In this document: in pieces, positions 4,518-5,367 of the stretch
Position numbering within the stretch: the stretch's first letter is position 1
Layout of the letters: each line of letters starts with the position of its first letter
Source of the DNA: Sulfurimonas sp.
GTDB taxonomy: Bacteria > Campylobacterota > Campylobacteria > Campylobacterales > Sulfurimonadaceae
Length of the DNA stretch: 5,367 nucleotides
Reading direction: 5' to 3'
Assembly (NCBI GenBank): GCA_027063215.1
Contig: JAMOSE010000176.1
Location: forward strand, 1 to 5,367
Program-made: the position numbers and the translations under genes
Notes under the pieces: model-generated
Told to the model about the DNA's origin: nothing
Databases searched by the model: none
Seen by the model: only the letters and a program-made list of their open reading frames with translations

Positions 4518-5367
4518 ATGAAAATCTCTCCTTTATCTAAAATAATTTTAGATGAGCGGGAGTTTCTTGTTAAGCGAGATGATCTTATTGATCCTTACTT
4601 AGCGGGAAATAAGTACAGAAAACTCTATCCTCTTTTACAAACTTCAAAAGAAACATTTCATACTATTATCTCTTATGGCGGAACACAATCTAATGCAATG
4701 CTGGCAATTGCTGCTATGTGCAAAGCAAAAGGGTGGAATTTTATCTACTATACAAAAGAACTCTCCAAAAGACAAAAAGAGTATCCCAGCGGTAACTATG
4801 CAGATGCTTTACAACTTGGAATGCAGCATCATGAAATAGCCAATGAACTCTATAGAGATTTTATTGCATCACTTGGCATTACTATAGATGAAAAAACTTT
4901 TATTATTGATCAGGGTGGGGCAGTTACTGCGGCAAAAATAGGTTTGGAGGTGCTTGCCAAAGAGTTACGCAAGCAGTTGCAAGCCTATCCAGATATCAAA
5001 GCTTTGGCAACACCCTCTGGTACAGGAACAACGGCACTCTTTTTGGCACACGCACTTCCCGAGTACACAGTATACACAACACCTTGTATAGGAAATAGTG
5101 CATATTTAGAAGAACAGATGTCAGCACTTGCTACAATTCCTAGCAATCTTACTATATTAGAGCCAAAAAAAAAGTATCACTTTGCAAAACCATATAGAGA
5201 GTTTTATACAATTTATAAAAAACTGTTACAAAGCGGTGTAGAGTTTGACTTGCTTTATGCACCTGCTATGTGGCAATCTCTGCTTGAGACAACTTCAGAA
5301 CCGATCTGTTATATTCACAGTGGTGGGGTGAGTGGAAACAGCTCTATGCTGCAAAGATATAAAAAAT
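4518..5367 (+). CDS. PLP-dependent ACC deaminase/D-cysteine desulfhydrase family protein (3' end cut by window)
   Basis: Fold-type II PLP enzyme; the open frame continues for 283 codons to the window edge without a stop. Visible family marks are KRDDLIDPYLAGNKYRKL (19-36) with the Schiff-base lysine K32, GGTQSNA (54-60) with the substrate-site serine S58, the phosphate-binding loop PSGTGTT (166-172), a conserved tyrosine in LLYAPAMW (Y247), and the C-terminal HSGGVSGN (267-274). The last motif lies very close to the C-terminus in this family. The final base is the first of a codon beginning with T, so only a few residues, or only the stop, are probably missing. Residues after QSN are AML instead of the usual H/Q-T-R, so the substrate may not be ACC or D-cysteine and a precise name is unsafe. 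The start at 4518 is 6 bp after the PPIase stop. The only weak Shine-Dalgarno (AAGTAAG, about 4506-4512) overlaps that stop codon, suggesting translational coupling. Confidence 0.88.
   Translation, partial: MKISPLSKIILDEREFLVKRDDLIDPYLAGNKYRKLYPLLQTSKETFHTIISYGGTQSNAMLAIAAMCKAKGWNFIYYTKELSKRQKEYPSGNYADALQLGMQHHEIANELYRDFIASLGITIDEKTFIIDQGGAVTAAKIGLEVLAKELRKQLQAYPDIKALATPSGTGTTALFLAHALPEYTVYTTPCIGNSAYLEEQMSALATIPSNLTILEPKKKYHFAKPYREFYTIYKKLLQSGVEFDLLYAPAMWQSLLETTSEPICYIHSGGVSGNSSMLQRYKK

Noticed and set aside
1..5367. Mobile element, phage, CRISPR array, tRNA/rRNA or defence system
   Set aside because: I saw no repeat-spacer pattern, terminal inverted repeats, transposase/integrase motifs, tRNA cloverleaf or defence-type domain. 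All genes are housekeeping or signalling, with uniform composition.

Overview
The window is AT-rich and reads like the chromosome of a free-living member of the Campylobacterota (Sulfurimonas/Sulfurovum-like). The main pointers are a periplasmic SurA/PEB4-type peptidyl-prolyl isomerase, a PAS-containing hybrid sensor kinase of a style common in that phylum, and tight gene packing with short, SD-poor or SD-rich leaders. Nothing suggests a mobile element: there are no transposases, integrases, tRNAs, rRNAs or CRISPR repeats, base composition looks even throughout, and no gene-free stretch exceeds 75 bp.

Layout, left to right. (1) A complete plus-strand cmoA, the carboxy-SAM synthase for tRNA wobble-uridine modification, starts at base 1. 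(2) It converges, with only 3 bp between stop codons, on a minus-strand pair: nth (endonuclease III, base excision repair) followed 26 bp downstream by a small putative lipoprotein. (3) A 51-bp divergent region separates nth from a plus-strand hybrid sensor-kinase-like gene. It holds a very good extended -10 promoter and a strong Shine-Dalgarno sequence for the kinase-like gene. (4) After a 72-bp, very AT-rich gap with a perfect 9-bp inverted repeat comes a PEB4/SurA-like periplasmic PPIase. (5) Six bases later begins a PLP-dependent enzyme of the ACC deaminase/D-cysteine desulfhydrase family, which runs off the right edge and is probably almost complete.

The most unusual item is the 649-residue sensor-kinase-like protein. 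It has the full fold order PAS, DHp, HATPase, receiver, receiver. However, the phospho-acceptor histidine of the H-box is a serine, the G1 and G2 ATP-lid glycines are eroded, and the first receiver lacks the phospho-aspartate and conserved lysine. Only the last receiver keeps all of its catalytic residues. The pattern suggests a pseudokinase or scaffold with a live output receiver that is probably phosphorylated by another kinase. This is an inference from motif reading and has not been tested.

The genes do not form one pathway. They are housekeeping functions (tRNA modification, DNA repair, envelope protein folding, amino-acid/PLP metabolism) around one signalling gene. I see no convincing multi-gene novel system in this window.
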